From positions 1 to 32,529 of the forward strand of contig JADHRD010000014.1 in assembly GCA_016777585.1 (NCBI GenBank): DNA of 32,529 nt, written 5' to 3'. The translations under genes and the position numbers were made by a program. The notes beneath the pieces are model-generated. The model was not told the origin of the DNA. It did no database searches and saw only the letters and a program-made list of their open reading frames with translations. The DNA is from Rhodospirillales bacterium. Its GTDB lineage: Bacteria > Pseudomonadota > Alphaproteobacteria > Rhodospirillales > UBA2165. Shown here in pieces: positions 10,030 through 18,344 of the stretch (position 1 is its first letter; each line of letters begins with the position of its first letter).

Positions 10030-10677
10030 ATGAATATTAAAACCACAAAGCATAAATGCCGCCTATACCTTATAACACCTCCAGATTTTATACTTAGTGA
10101 ATTTCGACAAAAATTGGCATTAGCACTGGATAGCGGAGATATTGCCTGCGTTCAGTTACGTTTAAAAAATGCAAGCGAACGTCGAATTATGAAGACAATT
10201 GAGTCATTGCGACCTATCGTCCAAGAGAGAAATGTATCATTCATACTGAATGATGATCCAAAATTAGCCTATCAAGGTGGTTGTAATGGTGTTCACATAG
10301 GGCAAAAAGATGCCGCTTATGAAGATGCTAGAGATATTCTTGGTGCCTCGGCTACGGTTGGGGTAACATGTAAGAATGATCCTCAACTCGCAATACTAGC
10401 GTCGGAAAACGGGGCCGATTATGTCGCCTTTGGAGCTTTTTTCCCAACCAAAACAAAAATAACTTACAATCGTGCTTCTCCTGAAATAATTAATATCTGG
10501 TCTCAAACGATGAATATTCCTAGCGTAGCAATTGGAGGAATTACGCCAAAAAATTGCGCTCCATTGGTTAGAGCAGGGGCAAATTTCCTAGCTGTGATTT
10601 CATCAGTCTGGGAACATGCCGGTGGTCCAGGCGCAGCAATAAAAGAATTTAATAGAGTGATTTCAAATAATAGCTAA
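10030..10677 (+). CDS. thiE: Thiamine phosphate synthase
   Basis: LYLITPP, CVQLRLKNASERR, GVHIGQKD, GADYVAFGAFFPTKTK, VAIGGITPKNCAPLVRAGANFLAVISSVW. Confidence 0.88.
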   Translation: MNIKTTKHKCRLYLITPPDFILSEFRQKLALALDSGDIACVQLRLKNASERRIMKTIESLRPIVQERNVSFILNDDPKLAYQGGCNGVHIGQKDAAYEDARDILGASATVGVTCKNDPQLAILASENGADYVAFGAFFPTKTKITYNRASPEIINIWSQTMNIPSVAIGGITPKNCAPLVRAGANFLAVISSVWEHAGGPGAAIKEFNRVISNNS

Positions 10678-10779
10678 ATCATTTCTGTAACTAGCATTGC
10701 GACACATAATACAAAATGATAGTTAATGTTGTCGAACATAGAGTTAAACATAATCAGCAATAAATGAGTATTCTAGAAA

Positions 10780-11349
10780 ATGAAAATTAACGGAAATTCT
10801 ATCAGGCCAGGCAACGTAATCGAACATCAGGGCCGATTATGGCGCGCAGTAAAGATTCAACATACTCAACCTGGTAAAGGTGGGGCCTATTTACAAGTAG
10901 AATTGAGGGATTTACGAAGTGGAACAAAGCTCAACGAAAGGTTTAGATCTTCGGAGACAGTCGAACAAGTAAGATTGGATCAAAAAGAATACCAATATTT
11001 ATTTTCTGACGAGAATATGCATACATTTATGGACTCTGAAACATATGACCAAATATCATTGGACACACAGTTAGTTGGGGAGGAACGAACCATATACTTA
11101 CAAGATGGTATGTTAGTAATGATTGAGAGTTTTGAAGGTGACCCAATTGGTATAGAGTTACCTAATCATGTTACTCTAAAAGTCGTTGAGGCAGACGCTG
11201 TGGTGAAAGGTCAAACGGCTGCATCGAGTGCAAAGCCTGCTGTTCTGGAAAATGGCATCAGAACCACTGTTCCACCTCATATAGAAACTGGTACTTTGGT
11301 AGTGATAAACACAGAGGATGGTTCTTATGTAGAGCGGGCAAAAAATTAA
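10780..11349 (+). CDS. efp: Elongation factor P
   Basis: [58 protein letters not shown]. Confidence 0.96.
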   Translation: MKINGNSIRPGNVIEHQGRLWRAVKIQHTQPGKGGAYLQVELRDLRSGTKLNERFRSSETVEQVRLDQKEYQYLFSDENMHTFMDSETYDQISLDTQLVGEERTIYLQDGMLVMIESFEGDPIGIELPNHVTLKVVEADAVVKGQTAASSAKPAVLENGIRTTVPPHIETGTLVVINTEDGSYVERAKN

Positions 11350-12147
11350 ATGGCAACAAACCAATCCCCTAACATAACTGTTATGATAAAAGCAGCGCGC
11401 AAAGCTTCCAGTAAATTAAGGCGAGACTTTGGAGAAGTTGAACAATTGCAAATCTCAAACAAAGGGCCTGGCGATTTTGTAACAAATGCAGATATTAGGA
11501 CAGAGGAAATTTTACGAGATACGCTTGATCATGCACGACCAGGATACGGTTTTTTGATGGAAGAGTCTGGCGAAATTATTGGCTCAGAGGTTAATAAAAG
11601 ATGGATTATTGATCCGATTGATGGAACAACAAATTTCATTCATGGTATTCCTCATTTTGCAATTTCTATCGCTCTTGAAGACAATGGGGAGATAGTAGCT
11701 GGTGTGGTTTACGAACCAATTAATGACCAAATGTTTTGGGCTGAGAAGGGAAATGGAGCATGGCTAAATGATCGAAGAATTCGGGTGTCGGGCCGTAAGC
11801 ATATACGTGACTCAATATTCGCCACCGGTATTCCATTAGAAAAAAAGAATCAAAAAAATATTTTTAAACAAATAGAAAATGTTATTACCGCATCTGCTGG
11901 AATTAGAAGATTCGGCAGCGCGGCATTAGACCTCGCGTACGTAGCGGCTGGACGGTTTGATGGTTTTTGGGAAACAAATTTAAATGCATGGGACATAGCG
12001 GCTGGAATTGTTTTGATAAAAGAGTCTGGAGGAATGATTTCAGAAATCAATGGGGGTGAAAACTTATTAGAAACAGGATCAGTGGTGGCAACTAATCCAA
12101 ATTTGTATACCGAATTTCGAAGAATTATCCAGAAAAAAAATGATTAG
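11350..12147 (+). CDS. suhB: Inositol monophosphatase family protein
   Basis: WIIDPIDGTTNFIHGIPHFAISIA and NAWDIAAGIVLIKESGG motifs; start abuts the efp stop. Confidence 0.92.
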   Translation: MATNQSPNITVMIKAARKASSKLRRDFGEVEQLQISNKGPGDFVTNADIRTEEILRDTLDHARPGYGFLMEESGEIIGSEVNKRWIIDPIDGTTNFIHGIPHFAISIALEDNGEIVAGVVYEPINDQMFWAEKGNGAWLNDRRIRVSGRKHIRDSIFATGIPLEKKNQKNIFKQIENVITASAGIRRFGSAALDLAYVAAGRFDGFWETNLNAWDIAAGIVLIKESGGMISEINGGENLLETGSVVATNPNLYTEFRRIIQKKND

Positions 12148-12330
12148 TCGCCAACATAATGCTATTAAATTTTTTGCCTGCAGAAAAACATGCATCAATA
12201 TTCTCTAAACCTTGAAAATACTGTGTTGAATATACAACCCAGCTTAGATATGCTTACTATGGTAACAAAGGTTAACCTTAATTGGTTGAAAAAATACAAC
12301 CAAACTAGTTAAAAAGGGGGAAAACATGCC

Positions 12331-13317
12331 ATGCGACGTAGTATCTTATTCTTATTTATTATTTCAAATTTCATAATATGCGAAGTATTTATTTTCTCTG
12401 ATGCCAACGGAAGTCCGTTACAGAGCAAAACAATACTTATAATAGATGAGGGCGTAACTAATTTACCAGTACCCCAAAATATCCAAAAATTTCAACTTAA
12501 TGATCGAAGCATAAATTCCAATATCTTTTTAGAACAACCCCCTTTAAAAACTCCTCGTTCAGTGTTTCTGGGCAGTAATAACTTAATAAAAAGATCAAAA
12601 TTAAAAACACAAAAAATAAAACTAAAGCAACCTACATTAAAGACCAAGAGAAAACCCAATCTAAGAAAATTATCGACTAAGAAAAATATAAGAAAACAAA
12701 AAATAAAGACTGATCGGCGGGTACTCGCAGATAATTTAAAGCCTTCAATTAAAAAAACGAAAATTACTAAAATAGCAAAAATAAATACTTTACCGGAAGT
12801 AAAGAAGAAAAAAAGTGCAGGCAAAAACTTGCCTGTTTCACCAAAAGCAATCGAGAGAAAACCTGTGCGAATTCTAGAAGCTCCGCCGCCGCCAGCAAAA
12901 ACCATCGAGGCATTTGATAAAAAGATTACAAAAAATCAATCTGCTACAAAAAAGATAGAGAGCCCCCAGCAACTTGCAAGTATAAATTCCAAGGACGAAA
13001 AAAAAGGTGGCGCCAGATCGCTAATGTTTAACCAGGGAGGGGCAAAACTCTCAAACGAATCAAAAAAAGTTTTAGACTTATTATCTCTAACCTTCTCTAA
13101 ACAAGCGAAGATAAGAATGCAGCTTTTAGCATATGCTGGTGAACCAAATTTAACTGCCAGCAAAGCAAGGAGACTCTCGCTTTCAAGAGCTTTGGCAGTT
13201 CGCTCTTATCTAATTAAAAAAGGCGTTCGAAGCACTCGAATTGATGTTAGGGCCTTAGGAAACAAAACTAACCTAGGGGCGCCAAATCGTGTTGAGCTAA
13301 AAATTATCAAAGATTAA
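12331..13317 (+). CDS. OmpA-family periplasmic protein with signal peptide, long basic Lys/Pro-rich linker and C-terminal OmpA-like domain
   Basis: Hydrophobic N-terminus; KLKQPTLKTKRKPNLRKLSTKKNIRK linker; SKARRLSLSRALAVRSYLIKKGVRSTRIDVRALGNKTNLGAPNRVELKI resembles the OmpA-like peptidoglycan-binding domain. Confidence 0.8.
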   Translation: MRRSILFLFIISNFIICEVFIFSDANGSPLQSKTILIIDEGVTNLPVPQNIQKFQLNDRSINSNIFLEQPPLKTPRSVFLGSNNLIKRSKLKTQKIKLKQPTLKTKRKPNLRKLSTKKNIRKQKIKTDRRVLADNLKPSIKKTKITKIAKINTLPEVKKKKSAGKNLPVSPKAIERKPVRILEAPPPPAKTIEAFDKKITKNQSATKKIESPQQLASINSKDEKKGGARSLMFNQGGAKLSNESKKVLDLLSLTFSKQAKIRMQLLAYAGEPNLTASKARRLSLSRALAVRSYLIKKGVRSTRIDVRALGNKTNLGAPNRVELKIIKD

Positions 13318-13386
13318 ATCTGACGAGAAAAAAAATAACATGAATCGACGAAAGCACATATTAAGAAATGTAATAAGGGGCTAGAA

Positions 13387-14520
13387 ATGGCATCCCCGAG
13401 ACGTTTTGTAATACGAATGATTTTATTTTTGGTCGCGGTTGGCCTTGTCTGTGGTTTATTGGCAGAACCGTTACATGAGGCTTTCATAGCAAATATGGGT
13501 CTTAATGGACTAATAATTGGTGTTTTATTACTCGGTATAGTGTATAATTTCAGGCAAACGCTGATGCTTTTTCCTGAGGTAGATTGGATTGAAAACTACC
13601 GTAAATCATTTCAATCCATCATACCCCAGAAACCACCTAAATTATTATCTTCAATGGCGACCATGCTTGGGGATCGAACCGATGGAATGAGCCTTTCCGC
13701 CCAATCAATGAGATCTCTATTAGACGGAATAGCGTCAAGACTTGACGAATCGCGTGATTTATCACGTTATAACATAGGCCTTTTGATTTTTTTAGGGTTA
13801 CTTGGTACTTTTTGGGGATTATTGGAGACCGTAGGTTCAATTAGAAATGTAATTGATAATCTTTCAGTTTCTGTTGGTGATTTTAATATTATCTTCAATA
13901 ATTTAAAATTGGGTTTATCAGCGCCATTATCTGGGATGGGAACCGCCTTTTCATCGTCTTTATTTGGTCTTGCGGGCTCGTTAATACTTGGCTTTCTTGA
14001 TTTGCAAGCAAGCCAATCGCAAAATCGGTTTTATAATGATCTTGAGGAATGGCTGTCAGGGCTAACAAGGCTCTCTTCAGGTGGACGGTTAACAGACGTA
14101 GACCAATCAGTTCCAGCATACGTACAAGCCTTGCTAGAGCAAACTGCAGATAGCCTTGGAAGCCTTCAGCAGACGTTAAAAAGAGAGGGTGAAAGCAATA
14201 TTCAAACAAATAAAAAAATTGGGGACTTAACGGAAATTCTTTCAAAACTCGGAGATCAAATGCGCACTGAGCAGACCTTAATGAGTGCCTTCTCTGAACA
14301 ACAGGGTGATTTAAAAGCTGCCATTGAAATGATGCTATCTGCTAAAAATATCAGCGGATTTGACCAAGTCACTCAAGACCATATTCGCAATATAGATCTT
14401 TACATGGAACGATTGATTGAGGAATTGTCCTCATCTAGAACGGACCTAACAAAGCAAATAAGTAGTGAAATAAAATTACTAGCCCGTACAATAGCTGCTG
14501 GTAACAAAAATACCGGATAA
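13387..14520 (+). CDS. MotA/TolQ/ExbB-like channel protein with C-terminal helical tail
   Basis: About four TM segments; IGLLIFLGLLGTFWGLLETVGSI and LSAPLSGMGTAFSSSLFGLAGSLILGFLDLQ motifs; roughly 150-aa polar helical tail after TM4. Confidence 0.85.
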   Translation: MASPRRFVIRMILFLVAVGLVCGLLAEPLHEAFIANMGLNGLIIGVLLLGIVYNFRQTLMLFPEVDWIENYRKSFQSIIPQKPPKLLSSMATMLGDRTDGMSLSAQSMRSLLDGIASRLDESRDLSRYNIGLLIFLGLLGTFWGLLETVGSIRNVIDNLSVSVGDFNIIFNNLKLGLSAPLSGMGTAFSSSLFGLAGSLILGFLDLQASQSQNRFYNDLEEWLSGLTRLSSGGRLTDVDQSVPAYVQALLEQTADSLGSLQQTLKREGESNIQTNKKIGDLTEILSKLGDQMRTEQTLMSAFSEQQGDLKAAIEMMLSAKNISGFDQVTQDHIRNIDLYMERLIEELSSSRTDLTKQISSEIKLLARTIAAGNKNTG

Positions 14521-14525
14521 TAAGT

Positions 14526-15719
14526 ATGACTTCACTCTCCCGCCGCAATCAAAATAGAATTGATATATGGCCTGGATTTGTAGATGCATTAGCATCACTT
14601 TTAATGGTAATTATATTTTTACTTATGATTTTTGTAATTGCTCAATTTTTCCTGGGAGAAGCATTGACAGGTAGCAATAAAGCCTTGAACAAACTCCGAG
14701 TCCAAACAAACGAACTTTCTGAATTACTAAGTCTAGAGCGAACCACCAATATTAAACTTAATGAAGATATCCAATTGTTATCAAGTAGGCTTTCCGAGTC
14801 GATCATTGATCAAGGAAAACAACAATTATTATTAAAAGAATTAACTATTCGGTCAGACATGCTAGCAGCAAAGGTCACAAATCTTGATGCTGATTTATTC
14901 CAGAGAGATAACCAAATTTCTTCGCAGAATGAAAAAATAACTAAACAAATTCAGGCGATCCAATTATTAAAAATGGAAACTCAGAAACTTATTGCTTTAA
15001 GGAGTAGTTTGGAAGAAAAAATTAAAAAATCACTTACTTTATTATCAAATAAAACTAAAACTATAGAGGATGAAAAGAAACTATCGTTAAAAGCGCGCGC
15101 TGAAATAGCATATTTAAATAGCCAAATTACAGTTCTACGAAATCAAATAACTAAAATAGCACAAATGTTAGATGATTCAGAGTTAAAGGCTAAAAATCAA
15201 CAAGTGCGTATCACCAGCCTAGGTAAGAGATTAAACTCCGCATTAGCCAATAAAGTGCAAGAGTTATCGTATTATCGTTCCGAATTTTTTGGGAAACTCC
15301 GCGAGATTTTGGGTAACCAGTCTGGAGTGCAAATAGTTGGTGACCGATTTGTATTTCAATCAGAAGTTTTATTCACAACAGGGTCAGACAAATTAGGAAA
15401 TGCCGGCAAAGCGCAAATGTCACAATTAGCGAATACACTTCAAAATATCATAAAAAAAATCCCCCCCAGAATAAAATGGATACTGAGAGTAGACGGTCAC
15501 ACAGATAATGTACCGATAAAAAGTCGACGATTTCCATCGAATTGGGAACTATCAACGGCTCGGGCGATTTCTGTTGTAAAGTTTTTAACTTCAAAAGGAA
15601 TTAAACCAAATAATTTAGCAGCAACTGGGTTTGGCGAATTTCAACCTATCGATCCAAGAGCCGGTAAAATAGCAAATCGGAAGAATCGAAGAATAGAATT
15701 AAAACTAACTCAACGATAA
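14526..15719 (+). CDS. MotB-like protein: N-terminal TM, long coiled coil, C-terminal OmpA peptidoglycan-binding domain
   Basis: DIWPGFVDALASLLMVIIFLLMIFVIAQFFL TM with Asp; heptad-rich centre; WILRVDGHTDNVPIKSRRFPSNWELSTARAISVVKFL ... FGEFQPIDPRAGKIANRKNRRIELKL. Confidence 0.92.
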   Translation: MTSLSRRNQNRIDIWPGFVDALASLLMVIIFLLMIFVIAQFFLGEALTGSNKALNKLRVQTNELSELLSLERTTNIKLNEDIQLLSSRLSESIIDQGKQQLLLKELTIRSDMLAAKVTNLDADLFQRDNQISSQNEKITKQIQAIQLLKMETQKLIALRSSLEEKIKKSLTLLSNKTKTIEDEKKLSLKARAEIAYLNSQITVLRNQITKIAQMLDDSELKAKNQQVRITSLGKRLNSALANKVQELSYYRSEFFGKLREILGNQSGVQIVGDRFVFQSEVLFTTGSDKLGNAGKAQMSQLANTLQNIIKKIPPRIKWILRVDGHTDNVPIKSRRFPSNWELSTARAISVVKFLTSKGIKPNNLAATGFGEFQPIDPRAGKIANRKNRRIELKLTQR

Positions 15720-16009
15720 ATATCGTATTTTTTTAAAATTTGGCGCAAACACTCTGGATATTTCTCTCGTAAAATATTAAACCGCATAGCCTAACAGTTC
15801 TATGCAAAGCTTAAAATCGGAGTCCGTACTCTAGCGATGAAACAGCTTCGTAGGTACATTCTTAATTATAGGTTATTTACTAAAACCCATAAATTAAAAT
15901 ATCGAGAGAACAGGTATGCTGATACTATAAAATTATTATTTAATTACTTTCCTGCTTGCACCAGCATATCGCCTTGTTTATACAACTAAAGATCTAAAAG
16001 GAAAAAAAG

Positions 16010-16237
16010 ATGAAAAAAGACATACATCCTGAATATCATGAAATAACTGTTCAAATGACTGATGGATCCTCGTATAAGACTCGTTCTACTTGGGGTTCTG
16101 AAGGCGAAACTATGAAATTGGACATTGACCCGAAGTCACATCCAGCTTGGACTGGAGAACATAGATTAGTTGACAGTGGTGGACAAGTTGCGAAGTTTAA
16201 TAAGCGCTTTGAGGGCCTTGGAATAAAGAACGAATAA
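16010..16237 (+). CDS. rpmE: 50S ribosomal protein L31 (Cys-less, C-minus type)
   Basis: [67 protein letters not shown]. Confidence 0.96.
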   Translation: MKKDIHPEYHEITVQMTDGSSYKTRSTWGSEGETMKLDIDPKSHPAWTGEHRLVDSGGQVAKFNKRFEGLGIKNE

Positions 16238-16361
16238 CACCTGTAGAGTGGAATTTTAAATCCTCTTTCATTCTTCCCACTCAAAAAAAAAGGGACGCTT
16301 TTTTAAACTGCCCCGAAATCCCCGTCAAACCTGCACATCTACCTTTAATTTAGAGAACAGC

Positions 16362-16382
16362 AATTTACTTGGTAAGTAAATT
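16362..16382. repeat. Perfect inverted repeat in the convergent rpmE / DUF1192 gap
   Basis: AATTTACTT-GGT-AAGTAAATT, 9-bp perfect arms; no adjacent T-tract. Confidence 0.6.
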
Positions 16383-16464
16383 CGCTAGAGTGTTATCTAG
16401 TCAGTTATACTTTTACAATATGTTAGATAATTATAGACATCAAGACAGAATTATTTTTGTGTAA

Positions 16465-16656
16465 CTATTTTTTTTTAAAAAAATCTTTAGCTCCCTTTAT
16501 TGCCTCTTGTTTAATTCTAATTTCTAGTTGAGCTTGCGTGATTGTTTGCTTAAGATCAATGATATATTCATGCAAATCTTCTACTGACATATTCTTTAAT
16601 TTAATGGAGTTAGTGGTCTTTTTAATTAAGCTTTCTTCATCAAATTCCAAAATCAA
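16465..16656 (-). CDS. DUF1192 family small protein
   Basis: KNMSVEDLHEYIIDLKQTITQAQLEIRIKQEAIKGAKDFFKKK matches the DUF1192 pattern (LSVEEL..RI..L..EI.R.E..I..K.A...AA..FFK). Confidence 0.8.
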   Translation of the reverse strand: MILEFDEESLIKKTTNSIKLKNMSVEDLHEYIIDLKQTITQAQLEIRIKQEAIKGAKDFFKKK

Positions 16657-16745
16657 CCTCCTCTAATGTTATTATTTTAACCGTTTAGGTTGCGAAATTT
16701 ATTACACTGAATATTTCTTCCTTAATATTTTTATCACGTCAAGGT

Positions 16746-16774
16746 TTGACGCAGGTGCTCCTCCTCCTTATAAA
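16746..16774 (+). promoter_or_regulatory. Predicted sigma70-type promoter for trcR
   Basis: TTGACG (16746-16751), 17-nt spacer, TATAAA (16769-16774), upstream of ATG 16837. Confidence 0.7.
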
Positions 16775-16836
16775 ATAAAAGGAAACGGTTTTAAAACTTC
16801 AAAATCACAAATTTTATAAAAAAAGGAAGAAGGAAG

Positions 16837-17586
16837 ATGGCCCAACCACTTATGCCAAAGGCAACAGCAGTTTGGTTAGTCGACAACACATCTCTAACAT
16901 TTGACCAAATATCAGATTATTGTGGCTTACACATTCTGGAGGTACAGGCCATCGCTGATGGCGAAGTCGCTTCCGGAATGCAAGGTCTAGACCCAACAAC
17001 TAACGGTCAACTTACAAAAGAAGAAATAATACGATGTGAAGATAACATCGAAAATCGTATTAAAATGGCAATACCAAGTAATCCAATGCCGAAAGCGAGA
17101 CAAAAGGGTGCTAAATATACCCCAATTTCAAAACGTCAAGATAGACCAGATGCAATTGCTTGGCTGATACGAAGTTACCCAGAATTAAGCGATGCACAAA
17201 TTTGCAGGTTAATAGGTACTACAAAGCAAACTATTAATTCGATTAGAGACAAAACACATAGAAGCTCGACTTCCATTAAACCCCAGAGCCCAGTCTACCT
17301 TGGTTTATGTGAAGGCGGCGATTTGGCAACAAGCATAAATAAAGCCCGCTTAAAATCCGGTTCCAATCATCAACAAACAGAACCATTACAACCAATAGAA
17401 ATTACAAAAATATCGGAAGATAAAGTGAGTAACGACGAGAATGACGTTTTAGAGAAGTTTTCACAATCCAATCCTACAGCTGAGGAAATTTTTGGATCAG
17501 CGCCCAAATCAATTGAAGTGGAAGAGATAAATAGTGATGATATCTTTGGCCCCTCTAATACAAAAAAGGTTCAGGCTGAGGAATAA
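16837..17586 (+). CDS. trcR: Cell cycle transcriptional regulator TrcR (DUF1013)
   Basis: MAQPLMPKATAVWLVDNTSLTFDQISDYCGLHILEVQAIADGEVASGMQGLDPTTNGQLTKEEI and the second HTH-like DAIAWLIRSYPELSDAQICRLIGTTKQTINSIRD. Confidence 0.9.
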   Translation: MAQPLMPKATAVWLVDNTSLTFDQISDYCGLHILEVQAIADGEVASGMQGLDPTTNGQLTKEEIIRCEDNIENRIKMAIPSNPMPKARQKGAKYTPISKRQDRPDAIAWLIRSYPELSDAQICRLIGTTKQTINSIRDKTHRSSTSIKPQSPVYLGLCEGGDLATSINKARLKSGSNHQQTEPLQPIEITKISEDKVSNDENDVLEKFSQSNPTAEEIFGSAPKSIEVEEINSDDIFGPSNTKKVQAEE

Positions 17587-17776
17587 GGAAGCCTAAATTT
17601 TATTTTTATTATAGACCAATAACAAACGATAAAGATTAATCTAATTTAGCAATATCTCAAATAGCTACTAACTTTTTGAAATTCAAGTTTTTTTAAAAAA
17701 TAAATAAATAATCGATATTTAATGCATTTCGAAAGCGAGAGCTGTCTATCCTGCAACAAGACAGTTGAATTTAGTT

Positions 17777-18304
17777 CTAATCGGCATGCTCAATAAGCGC
17801 TTCTTTCAAAACATTCAAATAGCTATGCAAAATAGTCACGTCATCAATAACCATTTGATTGGTATATGCTTCTAGATTTTTCAACGCTACAGAGCCCCGT
17901 TGAATAGAGTCTGTATTAGTTTTAGGAGCCAGCTTATCGCCAGAATAAAATAATATTGCCTGTTCAATTCGCTCAGCTTGAAGCTCACAATCTTTAATTT
18001 TATCACGTAATGCGTTCGAATGAAGGCCAAATTTTATGCCATTATTAGATTTCATTCGAACCCTCACTTTTCGTAAATCTGAAATCACTTCATTTTGCCA
18101 TGGTTTTATCGTTCTAATAATTTCCAATAACTCTTCTATTTTTATTATTGGGTAGCCGGAGTATGCCATCCAACAACAATATAAAACTATATTTACATCA
18201 AAACCAAATTCGTTTTGAAGCTTAATACAAGCAATTCTAACATTATCATGCTTATAAAATTTATTCGAAAAATTCCATAGAGGATTATCTAGACTAAATT
18301 TCAT
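17777..18304 (-). CDS. TIGR02444 family protein (start shortened from 18397)
   Basis: MKFSLDNPLWNFSNKFYKHDNVRIACIKLQNEFGFDVNIVLYCCWMAYSG resembles NPFWDFS..VY..PGV..ACL.LQ...G.DVN.LLFC.W. Using ATG 18304 removes the overlap with the upstream gene. Confidence 0.82.
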   Translation of the reverse strand: MKFSLDNPLWNFSNKFYKHDNVRIACIKLQNEFGFDVNIVLYCCWMAYSGYPIIKIEELLEIIRTIKPWQNEVISDLRKVRVRMKSNNGIKFGLHSNALRDKIKDCELQAERIEQAILFYSGDKLAPKTNTDSIQRGSVALKNLEAYTNQMVIDDVTILHSYLNVLKEALIEHAD

Positions 18305-18344
18305 CAAAATTCTTACTCTACCATTTTTTATTAAAGTGAATAAT

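Noticed and set aside
12331-12420. Lipoprotein signal on the OmpA-like protein
   Set aside because: A Cys is present in the signal region (NFIIC), but the residue before it is Ile, so it does not fit the lipobox consensus.
12492-12905. 137-aa minus-strand ORF rich in Phe/Val
   Set aside because: Complement of the basic Lys-rich linker of the OmpA-like gene; compositional artefact.
13895-14245. 116-aa minus-strand ORF
   Set aside because: Antisense to the MotA-like gene; no motif.
12331-15719. A complete Zorya defence system
   Set aside because: Only MotA/MotB-like components are present. No ZorC, ZorD (helicase/nuclease) or ZorE gene nearby, and the locus is housekeeping rather than a defence island.
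15720-16009. Small ORF or gene fragment before rpmE ([23 protein letters not shown])
   Set aside because: Short, no start codon in frame after the upstream stop and no ribosome-binding site; most likely rpmE leader sequence.
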